A stretch of DNA of 64,000 bases from assembly GCA_934045075.1 (NCBI GenBank), contig OW203724.1, forward strand, positions 18,095,143-18,159,142, read 5' to 3'. The DNA comes from Yponomeuta sedellus (lineage: Eukaryota; Arthropoda; Insecta; Lepidoptera; Yponomeutidae). Within the stretch, counting starts at the first letter, position 1. Each line of letters starts with the position of its first letter. The translations under genes were made by a program, and so were the position numbers. The notes under the pieces were generated by a model. It worked only from the letters and a program-made list of their open reading frames with translations. It was not told where the DNA came from and made no database searches. Positions 20,725 through 31,480 of the stretch are shown in pieces.

Positions 20725-21242
20725 AAGAGTAGTCAACATTTGTAACTATCCCAAGGCCCAATTTTTTGTAAAAAGACTGGAAATCACCTGAAGAGCAAAA
20801 AATACGGTTGATTTGCGAATTTAACTTTTTAGAAAAGTAGGTAAAGATACCTTCTGGTAAATTTAGAAATGGGAAAGACTCCTGATAAATAATTCTTATT
20901 CTATCTCGCTGTTTAATTGTTTAGGAAATCTGCAACAATACAAGTACACTTTAATATTTACTTAGTGAAACACCCGATTCGGAATCTCGCGGTTAACTTC
21001 TTCATCCAGATATGATTTTCTAAGCTAGCTTTTGTCCAATGACTCGCACTCTAAGATAACATTAGATAACACTGCTTCAAACATTCCATTAGTGGAACAA
21101 CTTGGATAGCGTCGAGGCCTCAAGATTTTCCCCTCTTATCGCCCTATTCCTTTGACGTCACATTTGAGCCGCGTGACATAAACATACAAGAGAAAAACGC
21201 GAGAAGAAAAGCAAAACATAAAACCCGACCTTTGACCCTAAT
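20725..21242. other. Unassigned stretch
   Basis: No gene recognised. Confidence 0.4.
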
Positions 21243-22803
21243 CGCGAACATTCGACCCAATACCATTATAAGGCCCATCTAGTACTAAGCTCGCTTTTCT
21301 ACAAATTTGTTTTAGTGCAATAAAGAATTTTCATTCATTCATTCATTCATTCATTCATTCATTCATTCATTCATTCATTCATTCATTCATTCATTCATTC
21401 ATTCATTCATTCATTCATTCATTCATTCATTCATTCATTCATTCATTCATTCATTCATTCATTCATTCATTCATTCATTCATTCATTCATTCATTCATTC
21501 ATTCATTCATTCATTCATTCATTCATTCATTCATTCATTCATTCATTCATTCATTCATTCATTCATTCATTCATTCATTCATTCATTCATTCATTCATTC
21601 ATTCATTCATTCATTCATTCATTCATTCATTCATTCATTCATTCATTCATTCATTCATTCATTCATTCATTCATTCATTCATTCATTCATTCATTCATTC
21701 ATTCATTCATTCATTCATTCATTCATTCATTCATTCATTCATTCATTCATTCATTCATTCATTCATTCATTCATTCATTCATTCATTCATTCATTCATTC
21801 ATTCATTCATTCATTCATTCATTCATTCATTCATTCATTCATTCATTCATTCATTCATTCATTCATTCATTCATTCATTCATTCATTCATTCATTCATTC
21901 ATTCATTCATTCATTCATTCATTCATTCATTCATTCATTCATTCATTCATTCATTCATTCATTCATTCATTCATTCATTCATTCATTCATTCATTCATTC
22001 ATTCATTCATTCATTCATTCATTCATTCATTCATTCATTCATTCATTCATTCATTCATTCATTCATTCATTCATTCATTCATTCATTCATTCATTCATTC
22101 ATTCATTCATTCATTCATTCATTCATTCATTCATTCATTCATTCATTCATTCATTCATTCATTCATTCATTCATTCATTCATTCATTCATTCATTCATTC
22201 ATTCATTCATTCATTCATTCATTCATTCATTCATTCATTCATTCATTCATTCATTCATTCATTCATTCATTCATTCATTCATTCATTCATTCATTCATTC
22301 ATTCATTCATTCATTCATTCATTCATTCATTCATTCATTCATTCATTCATTCATTCATTCATTCATTCATTCATTCATTCATTCATTCATTCATTCATTC
22401 ATTCATTCATTCATTCATTCATTCATTCATTCATTCATTCATTCATTCATTCATTCATTCATTCATTCATTCATTCATTCATTCATTCATTCATTCATTC
22501 ATTCATTCATTCATTCATTCATTCATTCATTCATTCATTCATTCATTCATTCATTCATTCATTCATTCATTCATTCATTCATTCATTCATTCATTCATTC
22601 ATTCATTCATTCATTCATTCATTCATTCATTCATTCATTCATTCATTCATTCATTCATTCATTCATTCATTCATTCATTCATTCATTCATTCATTCATTC
22701 ATTCATTCATTCATTCATTCATTCATTCATTCATTCATTCATTCATTCATTCATTCATTCATTCATTCATTGCGAACATTCGACCCAATCCCATTATAAG
22801 GCC
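21243..22803 (+). mobile_element. LINE 3' stub with giant (ATTC)n tail
   Basis: A ~55-bp retroposon-like 3' stub (ends TTAGTGCAATAAAGAATTT) runs into about 1441 bp of (ATTC)n (21331-22771, about 360 units, no interruption seen). The 5' flank GCGAACATTCGACCCAAT...CCCATTATAAGGCC (21243-21275) is repeated after the array (22771-22803) with about one mismatch, as a long target-site duplication would be. Confidence 0.8.
21331..22771. repeat. (ATTC)n microsatellite, ~360 units
   Basis: Every 60-base block has the same phase. No substitution was noticed. Confidence 0.97.
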
Positions 22804-22844
22804 GTCAACTGACTGGACAGCTGTGAAACAAATACATACCACAA

Positions 22845-23150
22845 GCGCCTACATCCTCCTGCAGGGCACAGGCCTCTCAGAGAGAGAGAGTTTGTGCATT
22901 ATGACGCTGACGTTTGAGGCTGAGTCAGCTGCCTTTTATGGCAATTAAGACACACCACAGGCTAAACGTAGGTATGTCTTTTTTTATTTTGTTTCGTTTA
23001 TTGTATATTTCGTTTATATCTGGTGTGCTCATATTATGTAATTTTTTCTGGTTTTTTGTTTTTGTGATGTGTCTTGTTGGGGTAATAAATGTCTTTCTTT
23101 CTTATAACCACCTCGCGTGGTCCTCGTGGATTGGCGATTTCAAACTCTAA
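22845..23150 (-). mobile_element. SINE-B split by a LINE 3' end
   Basis: The SINE-B tail (CCTGCAGGGCACAGGCCTCT) is at 22845-22905 and its body (CGTGGATTGGCGATTTCAA) resumes at about 23095. The ~190 bp between ends GGGGTAATAAATGTCTTTCTTTC, like a LINE 3' end with a (TTTC)n tail. Confidence 0.55.
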
Positions 23151-23395
23151 GGTCACGAAGGTCAGGAACACGTCAGAGACTTGGGTTTCTTCAGACCGTT
23201 TTTCTTCACACTTAGAGATTGGTATTGCTACAACAAATTAATAAATAAACAGCCACCCTAAAGCCCCTTAAAGACAAATATTATGATTATCAAACAAACA
23301 CAAACTATTGACCACTAGAGCTTAGATACCTACTAAGATTCCATGACATCAGTTTCCTTATAACATATTTTAAACTTTCGCGACTTGTACACATA

Positions 23396-23601
23396 GTTAG
23401 AATATTCTCGGGGCTTAATTGCGTAGTAATTTATTGCTTTGTGATGGCTGATTGAGGGTAGTCTGAAACCTCATCAGCCGAAGATGCGAACGGATGCCAG
23501 CCATCAGTCTTCTCGTGACCACGATGACTGTAACGTCGTCGAAACGTCGAGGTAAAATAGCAATAAATTACTACGCGATTAAGCCTCGAAAATATTCTAA
23601 C
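23396..23601. mobile_element. MITE (TA target), ~43-bp TIRs
   Basis: TIRs GTTAGAATATTCTCGGGGCT... (23396-23438) and the complement (23559-23601) match with three or four mismatches and are flanked by TA. The interior carries CGTCGTCGAAACGTCGAGG. There is no coding frame. Confidence 0.8.
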
Positions 23602-24069
23602 TATCAGTTTCCTTCACAGTATTCTACGCACAACGTATGAAAACTGCCGTCTAACTTTAGTTTACCCCCGCGTGTGGGCCGTACTTCAGTTGATGTGTAT
23701 TGTAGGCAGCCCACCGGTCGTCTGATAAGTGTTGTTTAACTTCGAGAAACTTCGAGTTTGTCCCACCTGCTTTATTGATGACCTTCGAATCTGTTTCAAA
23801 CTTCGTTAGTGCTACACATCGCAGGAATGATGAGCCGAGGTTGCCCTAACTTCTATTTGGTCTTTAGCCAGGAGATGAACTTTGGAGCTAATCTCGAACT
23901 TCGTTAGTTCTATACATTGTAGCAACGACTAGCCGATGTTCTCCTTTATAACTGTACTATACGACTTTCAAAACACTCTGTTTAATTTAAAATCTGTAGA
24001 ATATAAGTAATTAGTGACCACTGTATTGTTCCAAGGGTGTTTGTAGAGTAGTATTATCTCAAAAAAAAA
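23602..24069. repeat. Degenerate internal duplication
   Basis: AAACTTCGTTAGTGCTACACATCGCAGGAATGATGAGCC-like and CGAACTTCGTTAGTTCTATACATTGTAGC-like blocks at about 23795 and 23898 form an imperfect direct repeat about 100 bp apart. No gene was found. Confidence 0.45.
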
Positions 24070-24446
24070 GTACCCGGAACCGGCGTGCGTGCATGCAACG
24101 ACTTATGAACGTTGATGAAGCGAAGGTGATTTTTCAGGATCCGTGGCAAGTGGCAGTCCCTGGTCTCTGCCTACCCCTCTGGGATACAGGCGTGAGGTTA
24201 TGTATGTATGTATGTATGTATGTATGTATGTATGTATGTATGTATGTATGTATGTATGTATGTATGTATGTATGTATGTATGTATGTATGTATGTATGTA
24301 TGTATGTATGTATGTATTTATGTATGTATGTATGTATGTATGTATGTATGTATGTATGTATGTATGTATGTATGTATGTGTGTTTGTGCTTGTGTGAGGG
24401 TGTGTTTGTGTGTGTGTATGTATGTATCTTTGTATGTATGTATGTA
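24070..24446 (+). mobile_element. LINE-T 3' end with (TATG)n tail
   Basis: LINE-T end (GTACCCGGAACCGGCGTGCG ... GGGATACAGGCGTGAGG) runs straight into about 190 bp of (TATG)n with GT-rich variants after 24378. This shows the array begins exactly at the LINE 3' terminus. Confidence 0.9.
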
Positions 24447-24462
24447 TTATCTCAAACCACCA

Positions 24463-24552
24463 ACTTGGCCTCCGTGGTGGAGTATGGCCTAACCTTCCTG
24501 TGATGCATGAAGAGACCCGTGCCCCAGCAGTGGGGACATACAAGGGTTGAAT
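24463..24552 (+). mobile_element. 5S-SINE 3' fragment
   Basis: CCGTGGTGGAGTATGGCC through CATACAAGGGTTGA, adjacent to the (TATG)n array. Confidence 0.85.
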
Positions 24553-24774
24553 ATAGAGTGTCTCAAAATACAAATTAAATCTAGAGTGGATGAAGTATTT
24601 TGAAATTTTGGGTTTAACAATTGTACACAACAGAATGAAAAAAATAACAAAAATAGTGTAAAATGTGACCTTGGAGACTGTTTTCAAACTTAATCCTGCA
24701 CAATGCTGCAGTGATACCTAAGTGAGTTCAAACGTGACAATTCTCTCAACTTTCTACAATGGCAAGACCGTGTG

Positions 24775-24975
24775 ACCGTGACATATTCATGACTAGCGGT
24801 GCCCCGCGGTGTTACCCGCGGTTTATATATTTGCCCGCAGTAAAACGTAGCCAATATTAATCAGCTAACCCCATACAAAATTTTATTAAAATCGCTCCAG
24901 CCGTTTAGACGTGAAGAAGTAACAAACATACACACTCACAAACTTTTTATAATATTACTGTGACGTGATTAGACT
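24775..24975 (+). mobile_element. Short dispersed element (ACCCGCGG type)
   Basis: Shares GTGCCCCGCGGTGTTACCCG, ATTTTATTAAAATCGCTCCA and CGTTTAGACGTGAAGAAG with 55310-55515 and ends TATAATATTACTGTGA. Sequences of this design are widespread in insect genomes. I call it SINE-like without a family name. Confidence 0.7.
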
Positions 24976-25070
24976 TATTAAAGAGTTTCATAATGAACCT
25001 CAACATTTTCATATCTTATAATCAGTTTCTGTTATTCCGATTCCTTAAGAATATCAAATACTGAAGTGAA

Positions 25071-25413
25071 ACGCTCGTGGCCTAGGCGAAGCGAGTGATT
25101 GGAAGCAATCACTTGAGTTAAGCAACAACAGGCGCGGTCAGGTGCAGGATGGGTGACCGTCCCGTGACTACCGCTAGTGGCATTTTCCGAGCGTTTCCGT
25201 GCTTCGTTAGGCACGTTAAGCTGTTGGTGCCGGCTGTCGTTAAACCAGAGGCCTTGTGGTTGCCTTGATAACTTCTGATAGTTAGGCCCACCACTGTTTT
25301 ACAATCCTCCACCAACCCGGACTTGGCCCCCGTGGTGGAGTATGGCCTACCCTTCCTGCGATACAGGAAGAGACCCGTGCCCCAATAACAGGGACCTACA
25401 AGGGTTGATAACG
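25071..25413 (+). mobile_element. 5S-SINE, near full length
   Basis: Starts ACGCTCGTGGCCTAGGCGAA and includes the 5S box A-like GAGTTAAGCAACAACAGGCG and box C-like GATGGGTGACCG. It ends AGGGTTGATAACG. A short internal deletion removes part of the GTCATGTAATGG block. Confidence 0.9.
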
Positions 25414-25997
25414 AACGAACATCAAATACTACATCTAAATCCATATGGATTCAGTAGCCTGACCTTTTACTGGTTAAAAAGTTTTGCCTTCAGGCTTGTA
25501 CATTTTACTCATCGATCAAAAATGGAAACTTATGAAGCCAAATATTTAATTCATGATTCGATTTTGAGGATTACTCCAGTCAGTGGCATTTATAAAGCAT
25601 ACGTACCTATGTCGTTTGTGGAACAGAAACATTCGATGCATATTGATTATGTATTAATACGCTTCTCGGTGCTAACTACCGCCACAAATGGAAAGAAAAT
25701 CATAACATGTTTTGTAATACGTTTGTATCTAAATCTGAACATGAGAAAAAACCTATTTAGAGGCTAAAAATAGTATAATGAGAAATCTTAACAACTGTGA
25801 CCGGAATGCAAAGTTTCCTGTAACTTAGTTCAGCCGTTATTGTGTGATTAAGTAAAAATCATCAAATCATCTTTATGAACTTTCACATTTATAATATCAG
25901 TAGGATGTGGAATAACAGGGACTGATGTAAATAAGTAAGTAAAGTATTAATTTATATCAAAAACATAATCACATTTATAGTGGTGGTGACATATTTT
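25414..25997. other. Unassigned stretch
   Basis: No gene. A 22-bp piece resembling the SINE-A tail (AAAACCTATTTAGAGGCTAA) is at about 25748-25768. Confidence 0.45.
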
Positions 25998-26134
25998 AAC
26001 ATGAGGAATGTTAACAATTTTAGAGCCTATAATATAAGACCTAGGATCAACATCCTAGAACTTTAATCGATTTCCTCTAAAAACGGCCGTAGGCTCTAAA
26101 AACAGTTGTCACAGTTATTAACATTTCTCATGTT
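25998..26134. mobile_element. Inverted-repeat element
   Basis: Arms AACATGAGGAATGTTAACAA..TTTTAGAGCCT and an imperfect complement AGGCTCTAAAAACAGTTG..AACATTTCTCATGTT. The core has CCTAGGATCAACATCCTAG. A related core occurs at about 63925-63975. Confidence 0.6.
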
Positions 26135-26684
26135 CACTTTCAGATAAAAACATATTATAAAACAAGTTATGATTTTTGTTCCATTAGGGGCTTGTTAGCA
26201 CCATGAAGCGCCTTAAGCCAATCAGTTCAATTGGGTTGTCACGCCATGTTTGCGTAGTTTGTGTATCGTTAATTAATTATCATGCATTAACGTGCGAGGG
26301 TGGATCGTCGCACTATGTCACAAATACAATTTAATTATGATTTATCTGTGTGTGGCATCTATCTATCTATCTGGAGTGTAACAAAACCAAAAATTTAAAT
26401 TAAAACAGACTTCAGACTACAATCATACTTTGGAATCGTAGCCTAAAATTGATGTGCATGTTCAGCACATAAATTGTGATATTCAAGGACATATTTTGTG
26501 AAACATTTGAAAGATTTTTAAGTTAATATTATTTCTAAGTTTCTTGTTCTAAAATTGCAGTGCCCTTGCAGGGCTCATGTTATGGATCTACCTTATTATT
26601 TAACAACTATTGTACCACATGAAGCAATAAACAGATTGATTGATTGATGACTGAACAAAGGAATATTATCATACGTATAGGTGG
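26135..26684. other. Unassigned stretch
   Basis: No gene. Short (CTAT)n near 26360 and (GATT)n near 26637 look like microsatellites on decayed LINE ends (for example ACATGAAGCAATAAACAGATT). Confidence 0.45.
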
Positions 26685-26885
26685 TAACTGATGTATTAGG
26701 TTTAAGAGGACTCGAGGAATGATGGTCATAGTGGAGTTTTTTACTCCCGCTGCTTTTTTCTCCACTAGACTACGGCCCGAAGGCAGCGGCTTTCACTTTC
26801 GCGTTACATTGTACTTTGACATTCAGCAAACTGAATCTCAATTCTTTACGTTGAAATAACTTTAATTGAATTGAATTCAGCTTAA
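26685..26885 (+). mobile_element. Jockey-like LINE 3' UTR copy
   Basis: Collinear with the minus-strand 3' UTR of 18640-20038: GGTAACTGATGTATTAGGTT, CCACTAGACTACGGCCCGAA, CATTGTACTTTGACATTCAG, then TTGAATTGAATTC. Confidence 0.8.
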
Positions 26886-27410
26886 TTTGTTGCTATACAT
26901 TAAAGAGTTTGAAAAAGTATTGTCGAAATCGATTAAGATTTGTGACGAACTTGAGAGAACATAGAAAAAGAAAACCATGTCGAATTGAGGATCGCCTCGT
27001 TTTTTTAAAGTCTGTGAAAATCCATATATACCCCAGGGCTTAATTTGTGAGTACTAACGTTAACGCCTCACCTATTTTTAAACACGGATGTAACTTAAAA
27101 TGCTCACTAACATAATCTGTGGTGGAGATTTTACAAGGAAACGACGAAATCACAGATTAAATAAACAGGCTCTAAACAGTATCAGAAGTACCAATAATAT
27201 TTTTTTTAGTTTTATTCTATCGTTTTGTCGGCGATATTAATATGACTATACCTATATATGCCAAATTTCAGCATTCTGGCACTAATCATCTACTAATAAT
27301 CTAGGCCGCAGACAGATCGACAGACAGACAGACTTAAGGACAAGGCCAAACTACAAATGTTTATTGTTGACTACGGAACCCTAAAAGCGTACTATTACAC
27401 CTAAATCCTC
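26886..27410. repeat. Dispersed element with ACGGAACCCTA end
   Basis: 27230-27385 holds GCCAAATTTCAGCATTC, an (ACAG)n-like run CAGACAGACAGAC and TACGGAACCCTAAAA. 62340-62470 has the same parts in reverse. Nothing was recognised at 26886-27230. Confidence 0.5.
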
Positions 27411-27631
27411 CAATTTATGTTTTCCATCGTCGCTCCCTTGGTACCTAATACGCGTGAAAACGTATTTGAAAAGAAAGAAGGCCTATATACAGAAAATAGC
27501 TCAGAATAGAAAATATATCTGTTAAATAGGCTTTATTGGTATCCCTAAAACCCGCGCATTGACAACATGCCTTCATATTAATCAGTTTTTCTTTTTTTAT
27601 AGATATAGTTTTTTTACTATTCTTCTTCTTC

Positions 27632-27790
27632 TTCAGGCTATATGTTAGTCCACTATTGGACATAGCCCTCTCCTAATGAGCGCCATAGCGCCCTGTCTTC
27701 AGCTTGCCGCATCCAGCATCTGCCGGCAGTTTTTTGCAGATCGTCATCCCACCTAGTCGGAGGGCGTCCTACAGTACCTTTACTATTATT
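27632..27790 (-). pseudogene. RTE-like LINE C-terminus
   Basis: Minus strand encodes GRPPTRWDDDLQKTAGRCWM, then RQAEDRALWRSLGEGYVQ, a stop replacing the usual Gln, and WTNI. This is the canonical RTE-type C-terminus with one nonsense change. The GAAGAAGAAGAA tail is at the left end. Confidence 0.85.
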
Positions 27791-27879
27791 AGTTTCTAAT
27801 TTTTTTTGGATGCTTTCGGTTAGATCTATGGATCTTTTTCAATGTCCAATGCCAAAGTCAAGATAAATGTGAATAAAGA

Positions 27880-28095
27880 TTTACAGTCTGTTAGCTTTTA
27901 GAATATACCCCGGGCTCTAGAGTAGGCTTCGGTTTTCGCCGAAAGCACACGATTGTAATTCTACTTCCTGCTCTGTAAAAAACTATTCTTCATTATTTTG
28001 AAAAGTTATGTAAAGTTAAGTGTCATATTAGTTCCGATATTTCCATTAGACGAATATATCCGATTCTATCCGATAGTAGCAGAGGTATATTCTAA
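27880..28095. repeat. Dispersed repeat, empty-site paralogue
   Basis: Matches 56985-57110 plus 57493-57585 (TTAGAATATACCCCGGGCTC, GAAAGCACACGA, AAAAGTTATGTAAAGTTAAG). It is the uninterrupted version of the site that holds the SINE-A insertion at 57111. Confidence 0.8.
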
Positions 28096-28345
28096 AGGGT
28101 TTACTGTATAGTTTTGCAGACTTAACGTTTTATTTACACCCAAAAAATTACCTATACCTTACAGTGCTTAATACCTATCTACTAAATCAGTTAGGGTTTC
28201 TATTTTATTTTTATTGCGTGTAAAACAGGTAACAAACGTACGAAATAGGCTTAACTGTGAGGGCGTAGAATGTCACCCAAAGCACACACACACGTGATGT
28301 TGCGTTTAGGTTTTGTCAACGTTTAAGTTAAACGGAAACTGTGCA

Positions 28346-28393
28346 CACTAATAAAGTCCCCAAGATGCAGGCCTAGCCTACTTTGGGGACTGC
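28346..28393. repeat. CCCCAAGATGCAGGC hairpin repeat
   Basis: CCCCAAGATGCAGGCCTAGC..CTACTTTGGGG recurs at 36149-36188 with few changes. The ends pair as a short hairpin. Likely part of a dispersed retroposon end. Confidence 0.55.
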
Positions 28394-28691
28394 CGGTAAA
28401 CATAAAACAATGTTTTGTAATACCCTCCACTGTCTATTTATAAGTTATTTCAGTTTGTATTGTCTTCTTGGAAATAAATTATTTACTTACGTACGTAAAA
28501 TTCTATTCTTAGGCACGGGGAGAAGTTGACATTTGCATGCACGACTGGCTTCAGTTTTTATATTTTTCTATGATTGTGGCCAATATTACTACGGATTGAC
28601 AGCAGAGTTTTCTACACAAATAGAATTCAAAGCTAAAAGCCATAAATGTCTTTGAAACAAGAGCATTTAATCATTCCCAATTTAATCTGGT

Positions 28692-28830
28692 ATTGGCTAA
28701 CGGCAAGATAAAAAGTACGGCTGGCATGCAGCTATTGACTGTGATGAAGCAAAAGAGATTTGTCAGGATCGTGGCAAGTGGCAAACCTTGCTATCTGCTT
28801 AACCCCCTAGGCTGGCTTGAGTTTATCTAA
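28692..28830 (+). mobile_element. LINE-T 3' fragment, degraded
   Basis: GGCAAGATAAAAAGTAC, GGCATGCAGCTATTGACTGT, GTCAGGATCGTGGCAAGTGG, ATCTGCTTAACCCCC. Confidence 0.75.
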
Positions 28831-28917
28831 TATATTATTGTTTGTGATTTTCATTGTAACTTATTTGGGTGTATTTATCATAACGTATAATGTTATTTAT
28901 ATAGTTAAGTAGTATTT

Positions 28918-29205
28918 TCTTCAGCAACTTTCCATAATAAGGTTTTCTGGAAGTAATTGCTTTTAGCAATAAAGCCGCCAATTGTACTTTGTATCTTTAC
29001 ATGTTTTATAATATGTGCTCTTGTGCACAATAAAGAATATTTTTATCTTATATTATTATTCCTATTTGCACCGTTTCTCTTTTCCTTCAGCAACTTTCGA
29101 TCATAGGGTTGTCTAGGAGAAATGGCTTATAGCAATATGGACGCCAATTGTACTCTGTATATTTAAATGTTTTCTATCGCATGTGTTCGGTTGTATAACA
29201 AAAAT
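28918..29205 (+). mobile_element. Two LINE-D 3' ends in tandem
   Basis: 28918-29045 (TTCAGCAACTTTCCATAATA..GTGCACAATAAAGAATA) and 29085-29205 (TTCAGCAACTTTCGATCATA..) share the same layout as 51815-51940. Confidence 0.65.
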
Positions 29206-29460
29206 GTTCTAATGTTATCTTATATCCGAATTTGGACCCAAAACAAGTGATGTGTATTTTGCGAGCATGGTAATTATTAGATACGTGATAGCAGCATAAT
29301 ACACACGTATTGCCAGCACTCAGAACACAAAAATAAGGAGAAGTGCCTTGTGGGCGTGGCACTGTCGCCCAACGTTAGCCCATTTGGGCTAACCTCTGAG
29401 AAACTTTAAAATATGGCCGTCAATCGCTTCGCGCCAGCCGTCGAGTAACATCTGAGAAAA

Positions 29461-29539
29461 ATGCCTAATTGCGCAGTGATTACCTGCAGAAATCGCTGTG
29501 ATATATGCTATTCAAAAACAGGGGAGTGTCTTTTCACCG
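29461..29539 (+). pseudogene. THAP-like first exon, frameshifted
   Basis: ATG opens MPNCAVITCRNR, the start expected of a THAP zinc-finger domain (C-x2-4-C near the N-terminus). Shifting the frame by one base downstream gives GVSFHR, the conserved THAP block, ending at a donor-like CACCG|GTAAAC. THAP domains bind DNA and occur in host regulators and in P-element-type transposases. One indel between the two blocks breaks the frame. No second exon with the other zinc ligands was found nearby. Confidence 0.45.
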
Positions 29540-29998
29540 GTAAACCTATTTTAATCACTATATTCGTCTTATAAACTACGAAAAATCATAATTATATTAA
29601 TTTTATGTGCAATGTGCATCCCATTACTAAGAACGTAAATGGAACGTATTTATTACATTGTAGTTACTCCACTGCTGTTTCTATAAAGGATTTTCGTGGA
29701 GGTTTGCTAACTAGGAAAAGCCAGCCCGCAGTGAACCGTCACGCAAAACTGATCATTGTTCAATGCGATGTTTCGAGATACGGCCGCATGTATTTGCCGC
29801 GAAATGTCAAATTCTCCAGTAGGTAAGCTGGAGACATAGTGATGGGGTAGTTCCTTTCTTTTCAGACTGATTAAGTATCGATATTATTGAGGCATTAATA
29901 ATCGTTCGTCCAGACTTCCAAAATTACTAGAACCAATTATTGTAAGACTAGGTATCTAGTCTTATCGTCGACTATTGCCCGCGACTCCATCTGCGTAG

Positions 29999-30217
29999 AC
30001 TTCTGCTTGCGTTGCTAAGGAAGCTTTTATTTTAGTAGAAGGATTTTGTCTTATTAAAAACAGGCCTAGCTTCGATCATGTATTTCAAAAAGTTTCTAAT
30101 AAAGATAAAGAAAAATACGAAAGAAAAATGGATCCAAAAGAGGGTATAACTGATTTCCTTTCAAATAAAGTACCATTTGCTCCATCTATTTTACAGAGAA
30201 GTGTTTCCAGATGCTAA
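29999..30217 (+). other. Unassigned 72-codon open stretch
   Basis: Stop-free and protein-like, without a proper start: EAFILVEGFCLIKNRPSFD, then a Lys-rich part (VSNKDKEKYERKMDPKEG) and FLSNKVPFAPSILQR before a stop. It lies 460 bp downstream of the THAP-like exon in the same direction and could be part of the same decayed transposase or gene. No family was recognised. Confidence 0.2.
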
Positions 30218-30639
30218 AGTGGGGGAAAAAATATTTCTGTGGGCAGTTCCTACTTTGAAAATACCAGTAATAACGAGTTCCATAAAGGTTGAGGTACCAG
30301 TATATTTAAAATCACGATAAAATTTTACATGGTTTAGAATATTCAATTATCACTTCACAATCACAATCTTCATTTCATATGGACGACGCATAACTCTCCA
30401 AAAGAAAGTGTTTCTAAAGAAACAAATCAGGTGATGTGGTTGTGGTACTAAATCATAGTCTTATATATTTAATTTTTTATGAGCGTTATGTTATAAATGA
30501 AATTCGATTATGCAATGAAAAACAAGTTAAATAAAGCATTTTCAGTATTTTAATAATTTATTTACCATTTTAGATCCGACAAGTTCTCGAATGGAGACCA
30601 CAATAGGGTATGTCGGTACTTTCTTATATGTCATATCGG

Positions 30640-30800
30640 CAAGTGCAGCGTCGGACAACAAGATGGAGAGAAGATCTCATCCTAGTCGAAGGAAGACGCT
30701 GGATGTAAGCCGCTTTCAACTGGTCTTTTTGGAAATTCATGGAGGAGGCCCTATATCCAGCAGTGGATATCTTGTGGCTGAATGATGACGATAATGAAAA
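30640..30800 (+). pseudogene. RTE-like LINE C-terminus, decayed
   Basis: RWREDLILVEGRRWM, a stop, FWKFMEEA and, after a one-base shift, YIQQWISCG then stop and GATGATGACG tail sequence. This corresponds to the usual RW..DD..AGRRWM...EEAYVQQW C-terminus. Confidence 0.7.
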
Positions 30801-31339
30801 TATTCTCTGTAGGATTTCAGTCGGATGCTGATTTTATTTTTTTAATATATATATATGTTTCGAAAGTTTCATTGAATTTTTTTTTTGACAAGCTTATAAA
30901 AGTTCTATCTATTTACTGTATTTTTAATTAGGAACTTACTTTATTTACAGGCCCATGATACATTCCATCACATTTTATGAAAATCACAGCCATAAACATA
31001 TTCTTTAGTTAATCCTTATAATCCAAGCGTGGCTACTGAATTCCAATATATCGCTGTTACTCAGACAAGTGGCAATTTCTTCAGAAAAATGGTTGTTTTT
31101 CGAGTTTATGTGTGTGTTTATTCAATTTTTTATATAGCTGGGTAAATTATTTTCAGAGAATGAGAAAGTAATTGCTATTGTATTCTTAAAAAGTGAGTAC
31201 TTCATTCTTTCACCCAACAAAAACTGCTGTTAATTTACAGAGTCCTAACAGAGTTACCAATATTTAAAGCCAATTTGTAAATTGTAATGTAAGTGCATTT
31301 CACGTTACATTGGGATTCATTTAATAAATAAAATACAAA
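30801..31339. other. Unassigned stretch
   Basis: AT-rich; nothing recognised. Confidence 0.4.
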
Positions 31340-31480
31340 GAAATATCCAAGATCCAGGTACAAATGCGTCCCTGACCGTGGACATGCTCTTCACACAAAT
31401 ATTAGTTCTTTCCATAACCAGGATTGAAACCCAGAAGACCTAGCTTTCCGGACAGAGTCACTACCAAGTATGCTTCAGTG
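31340..31480 (-). mobile_element. tRNA-derived SINE copy
   Basis: On the minus strand: TTGGTAGTGACTCTGTCCGG (box A-like), GGGTTTCAATCCTGG (box B-like), then TTTGTGTGAAGAGCATGTCC. It has a tRNA-like head followed by an unrelated body. This is a family different from SINE-A and SINE-B. Confidence 0.6.

Noticed and set aside
25342..25767. 141-codon plus frame
   Set aside because: It begins inside a 5S-SINE and continues into unassigned AT-rich DNA; no domain was recognised.
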